In this document: positions 7,588 to 14,366 of the stretch, one piece after another | Layout: each line of letters begins with the position of its first letter | How positions within the stretch are numbered: the first letter of the stretch is position 1 | Assembly: GCF_002994635.1 (NCBI RefSeq) | Contig: NZ_PVNL01000022.1 | Coordinates: 1-39,212, forward strand | DNA: 39,212 bases | From: Enhygromyxa salina | Lineage (GTDB): Bacteria; Myxococcota_A; Polyangia; Nannocystales; Nannocystaceae | Direction: 5' to 3' | Program-made: the position numbers and the translations under genes | The notes under the pieces: model-generated | The model's database searches: none | The model's input: the letters and a program-made list of their open reading frames with translations, nothing else | What the model was told of the DNA's origin: nothing

Positions 7588-8357
7588 GCAACGAGCAACG
7601 AGTCGCAATTATCACGGGTGCCGCCAACGGCATCGGCCTGGCAACGGCGCAGGCGTTCGCGGGCGCGGGTTACCGCGTGGTCGCGTGGGATCTGGCCGAG
7701 GACGCGGGGGCCGAGCTGGTCCGCACGATCACCGCAGCGGGGGGCCAAGCGAGCTTCGCCCGCGTGGATGTCAGTGACGCCGAGGCGGTCGAAGCCGCGG
7801 TCGCGGCGGTCGTGGCTGAGCACCAGCGCGTAGACGTGCTGGTCAACAACGCGGGGATCCTGCGTGACGGGCAGCTGGTCAAGTTCAAGGCCGGCGAGCT
7901 GGTCGGTAAGCTCAGCGCCGCGCAGTTCGACGCTGTGATCGCCGTCAACCTCAAAGGTGTGTTCACCTGCACGCAGGCCGTCGCCCCCCACATGATCACG
8001 CAGGGCTACGGGCGGGTCATCAACGCATCTTCGGTCGTGGGCCTGTACGGCAACTTTGGTCAGACCAACTACGTGGCGGCCAAGTCTGGGGTGATCGGCA
8101 TGACCAAGGTGTGGGCGCGCGAGCTGGGCCGCTACGGTGTCACCGTCAACGCGATCGCCCCCGGCTTCATCGCCACCGACATGGTCAAGCAGATGCCCGC
8201 GCACGTGCTCGAGGGCATGGTCGCGCACACGCCGGTCGGTCGGATCGGCGAGCCGGAGGACATCGCGCGGGCCTACCTGTTCTTGGCCGATCCCGGCTCG
8301 GGCTTCATCAGCGGCACCGTGTTGAGCGTCGACGGTGGCATGGTCGTGGGGACCTGA
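7584..8357 (+). CDS. Short-chain dehydrogenase, FabG-like 3-oxoacyl reductase
   Basis: A 257-residue classical SDR. TGAANGIG (11-18) is the cofactor-binding glycine motif, NNAG follows strand 4, and the catalytic set is Ser150, Tyr163 and Lys167 (NYVAAK). The C-terminal half (PGFIATDM, SVDGGM) is typical of FabG. The Asp after strand 2 (VAWDLAED) would favour NAD(H), but cofactor choice from one residue is only a hint. The protein probably reduces the 3-keto product of the KAS III-like enzyme encoded just before it. The ATG overlaps the upstream TGA (ATGA), so the pair is translationally coupled. The length is normal for the family. Confidence 0.9.
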   Translation: MSNEQRVAIITGAANGIGLATAQAFAGAGYRVVAWDLAEDAGAELVRTITAAGGQASFARVDVSDAEAVEAAVAAVVAEHQRVDVLVNNAGILRDGQLVKFKAGELVGKLSAAQFDAVIAVNLKGVFTCTQAVAPHMITQGYGRVINASSVVGLYGNFGQTNYVAAKSGVIGMTKVWARELGRYGVTVNAIAPGFIATDMVKQMPAHVLEGMVAHTPVGRIGEPEDIARAYLFLADPGSGFISGTVLSVDGGMVVGT

Positions 8358-8367
8358 GGCGCCCGGC

Positions 8368-9921
8368 ATGCAGCGACCGGCCTTGGTAGGGGACTGGTTG
8401 GGGCGACGAGCGCAGCTCTCGCCCGAGGCGCTGGCGATCATCGATCTCAGCCGTGCAGACAACCCCGAGCCGCGCGACATCGACTATGCGACGCTCGATC
8501 GCGAGACCAACCAGGTCGCGCGGTGGTTGGCGTCGCAGGGCGTGGGGCTGGGCGATCGCGTGGCGATCCTGGCCAAGAACCGGATCGAATATGTCCAGCT
8601 GTGGTTCGCGTGCGGGAAGCTCGGGGCGGTCTTGCAGACGCTCAATTGGCGGCTCACCGCGGCCGAACTCGAGCCGCTGGTCGCCCACGCGCGGCCGCGC
8701 TTGCTGTGCTGGGATCGCGAGTTCTCCGCGCTGGCGGCCAACCTACGCGGGCGCCCGGGCGCGTCGTCGGTCCAGTTCGTGGCGCTCGACCGCAGCGACG
8801 CCGAACCTGATCCGTGTCTGTCGAGCTGTCGCGAGCTGCAGGACACGCCGCTGCCGGCTGTCGAGCTCGCGCCCAGCGACCCGTGGGTGCTGTGCTACAC
8901 GGGCGGGACCACGGGCACGCCAAAGGCCGCGATCTCGACCCACGCGACCGTGACCTGGAACGCGATCAACACGGCCTCGAGCTGGGGTCTGTCGCACGGC
9001 GACGTCGCCGTGCTCAACGCCCCGATGTTTCACACGGGCGGGCTCAACGTGTTCACGGCGCCGCTGATCCACGTCGGCGGCTGCTCGATCCTGTGCCGCG
9101 AATTCGACCTCGAGCAGCTCTACGACCTGCTGGAGCGTCGGCCCGTCAGCTGCTTGTTTGGGGTCCCCGCGATGTTCCAGGCCATGCAGGCGCACCCGCG
9201 CTGGGCGACCGCGCCGATCGAGCGGGTCCGGACGATCATCTCGGGTGGCGCCCCCTGTCCGGGGCCGGTGTTCGAGCAATTCTGGGCCCGCGGGGTCGAC
9301 TTCAAGACCGGCTATGGCTTGACCGAGGCGGGGCCCAACAATTTTTGGCTGCCGCGTGAGCGCGTGCGCGACAAGCCCGGTGCGGTCGGGTGGCCGCTGA
9401 TGCACGTCGAGATCCGGATTGTCGACGCAGGTGGCGACGCGTGCGGTCCGGGCGAGGTCGGCGAGCTGTGGATCCGCGGGCCGCATGTGTCGCCCGGGTA
9501 TTACGACGATCCGCAGGCCACCGCCGCGAGCTTCGTCGACGGGTGGCTGAAGACCGGAGATCTCGCCCACACCGACGCGCAGGGCTGCGTGACGATCGTC
9601 GGGCGCAGCAAGGAGATGTTCATCTCGGGCGGCGAGAATGTGTACCCGGCCGAGGTCGAGAGCGCGATCGCAGGTCACCCGGACGTCGTGGATGTCGCGG
9701 TGATCGGCGTGCCCGATCCACGCTGGGGTGAGGTCGGTCGCGCGTTCGTGGTGCTGCGACCAGGAGCCCAGCTCGAGCTCGCGGCGCTGCAGCAATTCTC
9801 GGGTGAGCGGCTCGCCAAGTACAAGCTGCCGCGCTCACTCGTGATCTTGGACGTAATGCCGCGCACGAGCGCGGGCAAGCTAGACAAGCGGCGGCTAGGG
9901 ATTGAGCAGGGAAGCATCTAG
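8368..9921 (+). CDS. AMP-dependent acyl-CoA synthetase / ligase
   Basis: A 517-residue member of the ANL adenylating superfamily. The phosphate-binding loop is YTGGTTGTPK (177-186), GYGLTEAG is the A5 motif, GWLKTGD is A7, GRSKEMFISGGENVYP is the hinge region, and the C-terminal catalytic Lys504 lies in TSAGKLDK. It activates a carboxylic acid to acyl-AMP and then acyl-CoA; a medium- or long-chain fatty acid is the likely substrate in this operon. The start at 8368 (MQRPALVGDWL) is 10 bp after the previous stop. An in-frame ATG 33 bp upstream overlaps the previous gene and adds no family-like sequence. It is the last gene of the run. Confidence 0.9.
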   Translation: MQRPALVGDWLGRRAQLSPEALAIIDLSRADNPEPRDIDYATLDRETNQVARWLASQGVGLGDRVAILAKNRIEYVQLWFACGKLGAVLQTLNWRLTAAELEPLVAHARPRLLCWDREFSALAANLRGRPGASSVQFVALDRSDAEPDPCLSSCRELQDTPLPAVELAPSDPWVLCYTGGTTGTPKAAISTHATVTWNAINTASSWGLSHGDVAVLNAPMFHTGGLNVFTAPLIHVGGCSILCREFDLEQLYDLLERRPVSCLFGVPAMFQAMQAHPRWATAPIERVRTIISGGAPCPGPVFEQFWARGVDFKTGYGLTEAGPNNFWLPRERVRDKPGAVGWPLMHVEIRIVDAGGDACGPGEVGELWIRGPHVSPGYYDDPQATAASFVDGWLKTGDLAHTDAQGCVTIVGRSKEMFISGGENVYPAEVESAIAGHPDVVDVAVIGVPDPRWGEVGRAFVVLRPGAQLELAALQQFSGERLAKYKLPRSLVILDVMPRTSAGKLDKRRLGIEQGSI

Positions 9922-9978
9922 ACAACCGGCCCCCAAGTGCGGGACTCTCCCCGCATTAGGTCCGCTCGGAGTCCTGTC

Positions 9979-10827
9979 ATGCAACTCGTGAACTCACCGT
10001 CGATCCGCCTGTTCTCACTCTTGTCGCTGTGTCTGTCGCTGTCGCTGGCCTCGGGGTGTGGCCCCGACGCTCCGGCCGACGAAGAGGCGGGCGAGACCAC
10101 GGCCGCCTCGGGCACCGCCAGCGAGACGGCGAGCGACCCAGACACGTCCACGGGCGAGGACCCGAATCCGACGACGACCTCCGCCACCACCGACGGCAGC
10201 TTCGTGTCGGACGAGGGTCCCGACAGCGGCAACGACACCGCCGCGCCCGGCAACCTGGGTGACATGTGCATGTCCGACTCGGAGTGCGCCGAGGATCTGT
10301 TCTGCAATGGCGTGCCTGGGTTCGGCGGCGTCTGTTCCGAGTGCGGCGGCGACTCGGACTGCCCCGACGGCAGCAACTGCACCTTCTTGAACGGGTGGTT
10401 CGCGTGCGGCGACGGCAGCGAAGGGCAGATGTGCGAGAGCGATGCCTCGTGCGCCGAGGAGCTGTTCTGTGCCGAGGTCGTGGATCTCGGCGGGCTGTTC
10501 AACGGAAACTTCTGCTCGGAGTGCAGCGAAGACGCGCACTGCCCCGACGGTCAGCTGTGCGCACCGCAGCTCGAGTTCATGGACATCACCAACATCGCGG
10601 GCCAGCGCGCGTGCATTGAGCCAAAGACCGCGCCCAACGACTCGCTGTGTGACGACAAGGGCAGCGGCGACGAGCAGTGCGAGGGCTTCTGCACCACCGC
10701 GGATCTCATGGGCTTCATCGAGCTCGGGGTCTGCGGCGAGTGTGAGAGTGATGCCGACTGCATGATGGGCACCTGCATGCCCGCGATGATCGGCTTCAAC
10801 GGGTTCTCGGGCTCCGTCTGCGGCTGA
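9979..10827 (+). CDS. Cys-rich repeat lipoprotein
   Basis: A 282-residue lipoprotein. The signal peptide (LFSLLSLCLSLSLASGC) ends in a lipobox and is followed by a Thr/Glu/Ala/Asp-rich linker to about residue 90. The rest is disulfide-rich: two similar units of the form C-x(5)-C-A-E-(D/E)-L-F-C, then CSEC plus CPDG, and a third related block (CGECESDADC). Such Cys-rich myxobacterial surface modules resemble Dickkopf/EGF-like knots in spacing, but I cannot assign a family. GGAG stands about 9 nt before the ATG, so this gene has a Shine-Dalgarno sequence, unlike several neighbours. Function unknown; an exported adhesion or binding role is a guess. Confidence 0.75.
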   Translation: MQLVNSPSIRLFSLLSLCLSLSLASGCGPDAPADEEAGETTAASGTASETASDPDTSTGEDPNPTTTSATTDGSFVSDEGPDSGNDTAAPGNLGDMCMSDSECAEDLFCNGVPGFGGVCSECGGDSDCPDGSNCTFLNGWFACGDGSEGQMCESDASCAEELFCAEVVDLGGLFNGNFCSECSEDAHCPDGQLCAPQLEFMDITNIAGQRACIEPKTAPNDSLCDDKGSGDEQCEGFCTTADLMGFIELGVCGECESDADCMMGTCMPAMIGFNGFSGSVCG

Positions 10828-10835
10828 CGCCCATG

Positions 10836-10841
10836 TATAGT
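10836..10841 (+). promoter_or_regulatory. -10-like hexamer TATAGT, 7 nt before an ATG
   Basis: TATAGT predicts a start point at about 10848, next to the ATG at 10849, so a leaderless mRNA is likely. A 5-bp stem (GGCGC 10843-10847 with GCGCC 10854-10858) encloses the first ATG. Confidence 0.35.
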
Positions 10842-10848
10842 CGGCGCC

Positions 10849-11259
10849 ATGATGCGCCACCAAGGATTACGCTCGCGGCTGGGTTCCGGGGGATGCCTGC
10901 TCGCCGTGCTGCTGTGCACGACCGCCTGCACAAATGAGATCACCGCCACGCTGAAGGTCGACGGCGAGAGCTTCGTGCCGACCTCGTGTCGCGCGGGGCA
11001 GCTCAACAACTTCGCGGGTGTCGATCTGATCGACGACGCGGGCCAGACGCTGCGCCTGGTCCAGAGCCCCACCAACGAGTCGAACGCGATCCTGCTGGGT
11101 GCCAAGACCGTCGAGTTCGGCGCGTGCGGGACGTTCAGTGTCGAGCGGCAGAGCTCGGCGGTCAATGACATCACCAATGTCATGGGCGAGGCCAAGCTCG
11201 ATTGTGAGGCCGACGGGCGCTCGGTCTCGGGTACGGTCAGCTTTAAAAATTGCCACTAG
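10849..11259 (+). CDS. Small lipoprotein, beta-rich
   Basis: A 136-residue protein with a signal peptide and lipobox (VLLCTTAC, Cys27). The mature part of about 110 residues alternates short hydrophobic and polar strands (ITATLKVDGESF, GVDLIDDAGQTLRLV, GRSVSGTVSFKNC) with four Cys, which suggests a small beta-sandwich held by disulfides. Two adjacent ATG codons open the frame. It ends 24 bp before the stop of a convergent gene, with a hairpin between them. No family is recognised; an envelope lipoprotein of unknown function is all that can be said. Confidence 0.7.
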   Translation: MMRHQGLRSRLGSGGCLLAVLLCTTACTNEITATLKVDGESFVPTSCRAGQLNNFAGVDLIDDAGQTLRLVQSPTNESNAILLGAKTVEFGACGTFSVERQSSAVNDITNVMGEAKLDCEADGRSVSGTVSFKNCH

Positions 11260-11263
11260 ACTA

Positions 11264-11284
11264 GAGCGCCGAATTGGCGCGCTC
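11264..11284. terminator. Bidirectional hairpin between convergent genes
   Basis: GAGCGCC (11264-11270) can pair with GGCGCGCTC (11276-11284) around a GAATT loop with a small bulge. It lies between the plus-strand stop at 11259 and the minus-strand stop at 11283. There is no T-run. Confidence 0.4.
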
Positions 11285-12647
11285 AACGTGAGATCATCAC
11301 CGACGCAATGCACATCTCTTTGTCGTCCCCCCACCACTGATCCTGGGGAGCCGCGCCGTCCGGTTGGTTGGCTTGGGTGTTGTCGAAGTGGCATTCGACA
11401 TACAGGCGATCGCCGGTCTTCACGGTCACCGGCTCGGTCAAGAAATACTCACCTTGCCACGCGAAGTCCCAGTCCTCGATGTGGAGCAGACAATCGACGC
11501 TGCCGTCGAAGTGCAGGACCGCGAGCGAGGCCGAGGTGCCGAGCTCGTGCATGTGTAGCGAGACGTTGTGAACCTGCAGCGGCTGCCCCTTGTTGAACCA
11601 CACCGCGGGATCGTAGGCGTAGCTGTACTTGACGTCGTCCTTGCCCGCGGGGATCTTCATGGTCTTGCCGACCAGCCACGCTGGGTTCATGACTGCGAGC
11701 CCATCGACCGGGGTCGTCACGCTATTGTCTAGCTTGAAGCGCAGCTTGGTCTGGTCCGGCGCCGCGCCAGCGGACAGCTCGTAGTGGACCGAGAGCAACA
11801 GGTGACTGTTGGCCGGGACCTGGCGACCGAGCCCATCCGGGAAGTCGTGCACGCCCGCGCCCGGGACCCAGCCGCCGAGGTAACCACCCGCGGCCGAGAC
11901 CACGCCGCCCGGGCAGCTCCACCCCGGGCCGTCGTCGGCGTTGTCGCGATCTTGGTACTCGGCGAGCTTGTCGGTGGGGACGGCGTAGACGATCGCGTGA
12001 TGGACGAGATCCCGGCGACCCGGCTCGAAGTCGAGGCCGGTCACGTACACCTCGGCGTCGCCGGTCCCGAGCGGATCGGCGGGCCAGTCGATCAAAAAGC
12101 AGCGCTGGTCATCCGAGCTGCCGATCGTCGCGCTCGGGGTGTAGGGCTCGGGCATCTCGAGCTCGAGGTCCACGCGCGAGAGCCCGGGCGGCGTCGGTGG
12201 TGGCGGCGCGTCGGCCGGGTCGCCCTCGGGCGCGCCCTGCTCGACCCAGCGCTCGAGCACCGCGCGCTGCTCCGGGGTCAGCTCGCGCTCGTGCTGGAGC
12301 GGCGTGCAGCAGCGCGAGGGCGGCCACGGTGGCATTGCGCCGGACCGCACCGCGTCGAGCATCAGTGGCGCGAACGCGACGACGGACGCGTACTCGTCGA
12401 GGGCGAACGGGCCGATGCCGCCCGCGGTGTGGCAGCCCGTGCACGCGGCGTCGAGGATCGGGCGCAGATCTCGATGGTAGGTGGGCGTGTCGACCGGCGA
12501 CGCGGGCAGCGGATCCTCGCTCGCCTCACACACGCCGAAGTCGTCGGGCAGCGGGGAGTCGGGGATGCAGCCGCCAGCCAGCGCGGCCAGCCCCACGAGC
12601 CCCGCCGTTGCTCCGCGCCTGCGTGAGCCTGGCCGTCCGGTCTCCAT
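11283..12647 (-). CDS. Copper type II monooxygenase-like lipoprotein with a CxxCH motif
   Basis: A 454-residue protein. The signal peptide ends in a lipobox (AALAGGC). Residues about 60-125 carry ACTGCHTAGGIGPF, a haem c-type CxxCH motif, in a cytochrome-like region with a later Met (GAMPPW). The C-terminal ~280 residues resemble copper type II, ascorbate-dependent monooxygenases of the PHM/DBH type common in myxobacteria: DLVHHAIVYAV, SVHYEL, LHMHELG (HxH site), VECHFDN and a late Met in KEMC. The fold class would bind two copper ions and hydroxylate an unknown substrate outside the cytoplasm, perhaps with the haem domain passing electrons. The minus-strand gene upstream ends 34 bp before its start, so they may be co-transcribed. 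Confidence 0.8.
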   Translation of the reverse strand: METGRPGSRRRGATAGLVGLAALAGGCIPDSPLPDDFGVCEASEDPLPASPVDTPTYHRDLRPILDAACTGCHTAGGIGPFALDEYASVVAFAPLMLDAVRSGAMPPWPPSRCCTPLQHERELTPEQRAVLERWVEQGAPEGDPADAPPPPTPPGLSRVDLELEMPEPYTPSATIGSSDDQRCFLIDWPADPLGTGDAEVYVTGLDFEPGRRDLVHHAIVYAVPTDKLAEYQDRDNADDGPGWSCPGGVVSAAGGYLGGWVPGAGVHDFPDGLGRQVPANSHLLLSVHYELSAGAAPDQTKLRFKLDNSVTTPVDGLAVMNPAWLVGKTMKIPAGKDDVKYSYAYDPAVWFNKGQPLQVHNVSLHMHELGTSASLAVLHFDGSVDCLLHIEDWDFAWQGEYFLTEPVTVKTGDRLYVECHFDNTQANQPDGAAPQDQWWGDDKEMCIASVMISR

Positions 12648-12681
12648 GCCCCATGAGACGCCAATTGCGGGTTTGAGTCTA

Positions 12682-13389
12682 CTAATCTCGCGCAGCTGCG
12701 CGCTCGAGCGCGCGGTCGAGCTCCGAGCAGCGCACGCGGATCGTGGCCAGCATGTCGCGGATCTCGGTGAGGTCTTCCTCGCTCATGTCGGCCGCGGCGT
12801 CGAGATCACCAAACATCTCATTGGCCGCCTCGGCGGTCTTGCGCAGGCGGTTGACCGACTTCACGAAGCGCGGGAGCCGGGGTCGGCCGCCGCGACTGAC
12901 GAGCCTGGGGCTGCGCTTGCGGGCGGCGACGGCCTCGCGCTCGAGCTCGGCGACGGTCCAGGCCTGGTGGAGCGCGGCGTCGAGCAAGCGGCGTTGATCG
13001 AGCTCCGGCAGGCCCAACACCAGGCGCAGGTGGCTGATCCCCAGGCCCGCGTCGGCCCAGCGCTGCAGCCCACCAAGCCGCGAGCTCAGCTCGTAGAGCG
13101 CGATCGAGCGATACAGCGCGGAGCTGCTCACGGGCAGGTCACTGCGGCGCGAGAGCGTGCGCAGCGAGTGGGACTTGGGTCCGCGGCCGCGCCAGCGCGA
13201 GAGGTCGCCATCATACAGACGCTCGACCACCAGGCGTCCGATCTCCACCGCCTGATCCACGCTCACGTCCCTGCCGAGCGCCGACAGCTGCTCGGCGAGA
13301 TCATCGATCCGCGGCGGCGCTTCGTCTAGCGACAGACCTGGGTAAGGAGGGGACAGGGCCGGGACTTCAACGACGGAGAGGTGACTCAT
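12682..13389 (-). CDS. Putative DNA-binding protein (HTH plus coiled coil)
   Basis: A 235-residue soluble protein with no signal peptide. The central part (about 70-165) is all-helical and contains RRSDLPVSSSALYRSIALYEL, a probable helix-turn-helix, then a second helical block (GISHLRLVLGLPELDQRRLL). A basic segment (ARKRSPRLVSRGGRPRLPRF) follows. The last ~45 residues are an acidic, heptad-like helix (EEDLTEIRDMLATIRVRC) suited to dimer formation. This looks like a transcription factor or a ParB/KorB-like nucleic acid binder, but I do not recognise a named family. It lies between the barrel-like gene and the copper monooxygenase gene on the same strand. Confidence 0.65.
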   Translation of the reverse strand: MSHLSVVEVPALSPPYPGLSLDEAPPRIDDLAEQLSALGRDVSVDQAVEIGRLVVERLYDGDLSRWRGRGPKSHSLRTLSRRSDLPVSSSALYRSIALYELSSRLGGLQRWADAGLGISHLRLVLGLPELDQRRLLDAALHQAWTVAELEREAVAARKRSPRLVSRGGRPRLPRFVKSVNRLRKTAEAANEMFGDLDAAADMSEEDLTEIRDMLATIRVRCSELDRALERAAARD

Positions 13390-13477
13390 GGGACTCGGTG
13401 GAGCAAGCGGCTCCCCTAGTTAGTGACACCATGCGCACGATCGATTGCTTTTTGTCAGTGGCACGCTGGATTCGCCG

Positions 13478-14290
13478 CTAGAAGCGGGGAAACACCAAAC
13501 CGCTCATGCGCAGCGCGATCGAGAATCCATCGACCCAGCGGCGGTCGAGCTCGCTTGCGACCCACGCGCCCGGTGCCGCCTCGCAAACATCGTCTACGCA
13601 GTGTTGCCAGTGGAAATTGAGCTGTGTCGCGAACTCGACCCCTACCGAGAAGTCAGCGAGGATCCAGCCATCCACGATCAGGGCCGGGCGCACCAGCGCG
13701 CCGGTGGAGCTCAGCCGATGGGGGGCGACGTCGCGCAGCAGCACCCGCTGCGACCAGCCGAGCCCGAGCTCGAAGCCGAGATCCACGCGGCTGTCGGCGC
13801 CAGCTCGTGTGGCGAGCGGGACGATGCCGCGAACCGCGAGCATGCCAGCGTCGGCGGTCCCCGTCGCGAATGACCCGCCGGGTCGATGGGCCTGGCGGAC
13901 CCACGCGCCCGAGAGGTACCAATTGGGGTTGAAGCGCCAGCCACCGCCGAGCCGCAGCGCGAGCCCCGGTGAGGGTCCAACTCCGCCGGCCCGGCGACCG
14001 CAGGTGCCCGCGTAGAGCAGGGCCGGCTGACACAGGGCCACGCCAACGGCGACGTCGAGCGCGAGCCCGCGTCTGTAGGGCGGGCCGTACAGGGGCGACT
14101 CGCGCGGGGGTGGGACGGGCTCGTGAACGAGCTCGGGCTCGTGAACGAGCTCGGGCTCGTGAACGAGCTCGGGCTCAGGCTCGGGCTCGGGCTCGGGCGC
14201 CTGCGCGTGTGCGACGCGGGCGAGGCTCAGCGCGCCGACGAAGCCGAGCGCGAGCAGCCTCGCAGGGGCACGGCTGAGGCTCGCTCGCAC
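13478..14290 (-). CDS. Exported protein, outer-membrane beta-barrel-like
   Basis: About 270 residues from the GTG at 14290, chosen because it directly precedes a signal peptide (LLALGFVGALSLARVAHAQ, Ala-x-Ala cleavage). Longer starts reach into the upstream gene. After the signal comes a Pro/Glu linker with three ELVHEP repeats. The rest alternates glycine and aromatic residues typical of barrel strands (GLALRLGGGWRFNPNWYLSG, RVDLGFELGLGWSQRVLL, ALIVDGWILADFSVGVEFA) and ends in Phe (GLVFPRF), the usual C-terminal signal for the BAM assembly machine. It is probably a small outer-membrane barrel of unknown cargo. Two Cys pairs may form disulfides. Confidence 0.65.
   Translation of the reverse strand: MRASLSRAPARLLALGFVGALSLARVAHAQAPEPEPEPEPELVHEPELVHEPELVHEPVPPPRESPLYGPPYRRGLALDVAVGVALCQPALLYAGTCGRRAGGVGPSPGLALRLGGGWRFNPNWYLSGAWVRQAHRPGGSFATGTADAGMLAVRGIVPLATRAGADSRVDLGFELGLGWSQRVLLRDVAPHRLSSTGALVRPALIVDGWILADFSVGVEFATQLNFHWQHCVDDVCEAAPGAWVASELDRRWVDGFSIALRMSGLVFPRF
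14117..14170 (-). repeat. Three perfect 18-bp tandem repeats (ELVHEP)
   Basis: Three identical adjacent 18-bp units encode the E-L-V-H-E-P repeats after the signal peptide of the 13478-14290 protein. They are followed on the plus strand by a run of the 6-mer GGGCTC that encodes Glu-Pro pairs. Confidence 0.9.
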
Positions 14291-14366
14291 CGGACGATGG
14301 TCGGGCACCGCCGCGGTCACGGCAAGTCCGGGACACGGGCAAGCAGGTCCCGCGAGCGGGACGGCC

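Noticed and set aside
3993..9921. OleABCD-type beta-lactone / olefin cluster
   Set aside because: The set looks similar (condensing enzyme, hydrolase, SDR, ligase), but the hydrolase has a Ser nucleophile where OleB has Asp, and the SDR is a short FabG type where OleD is an extended SDR.
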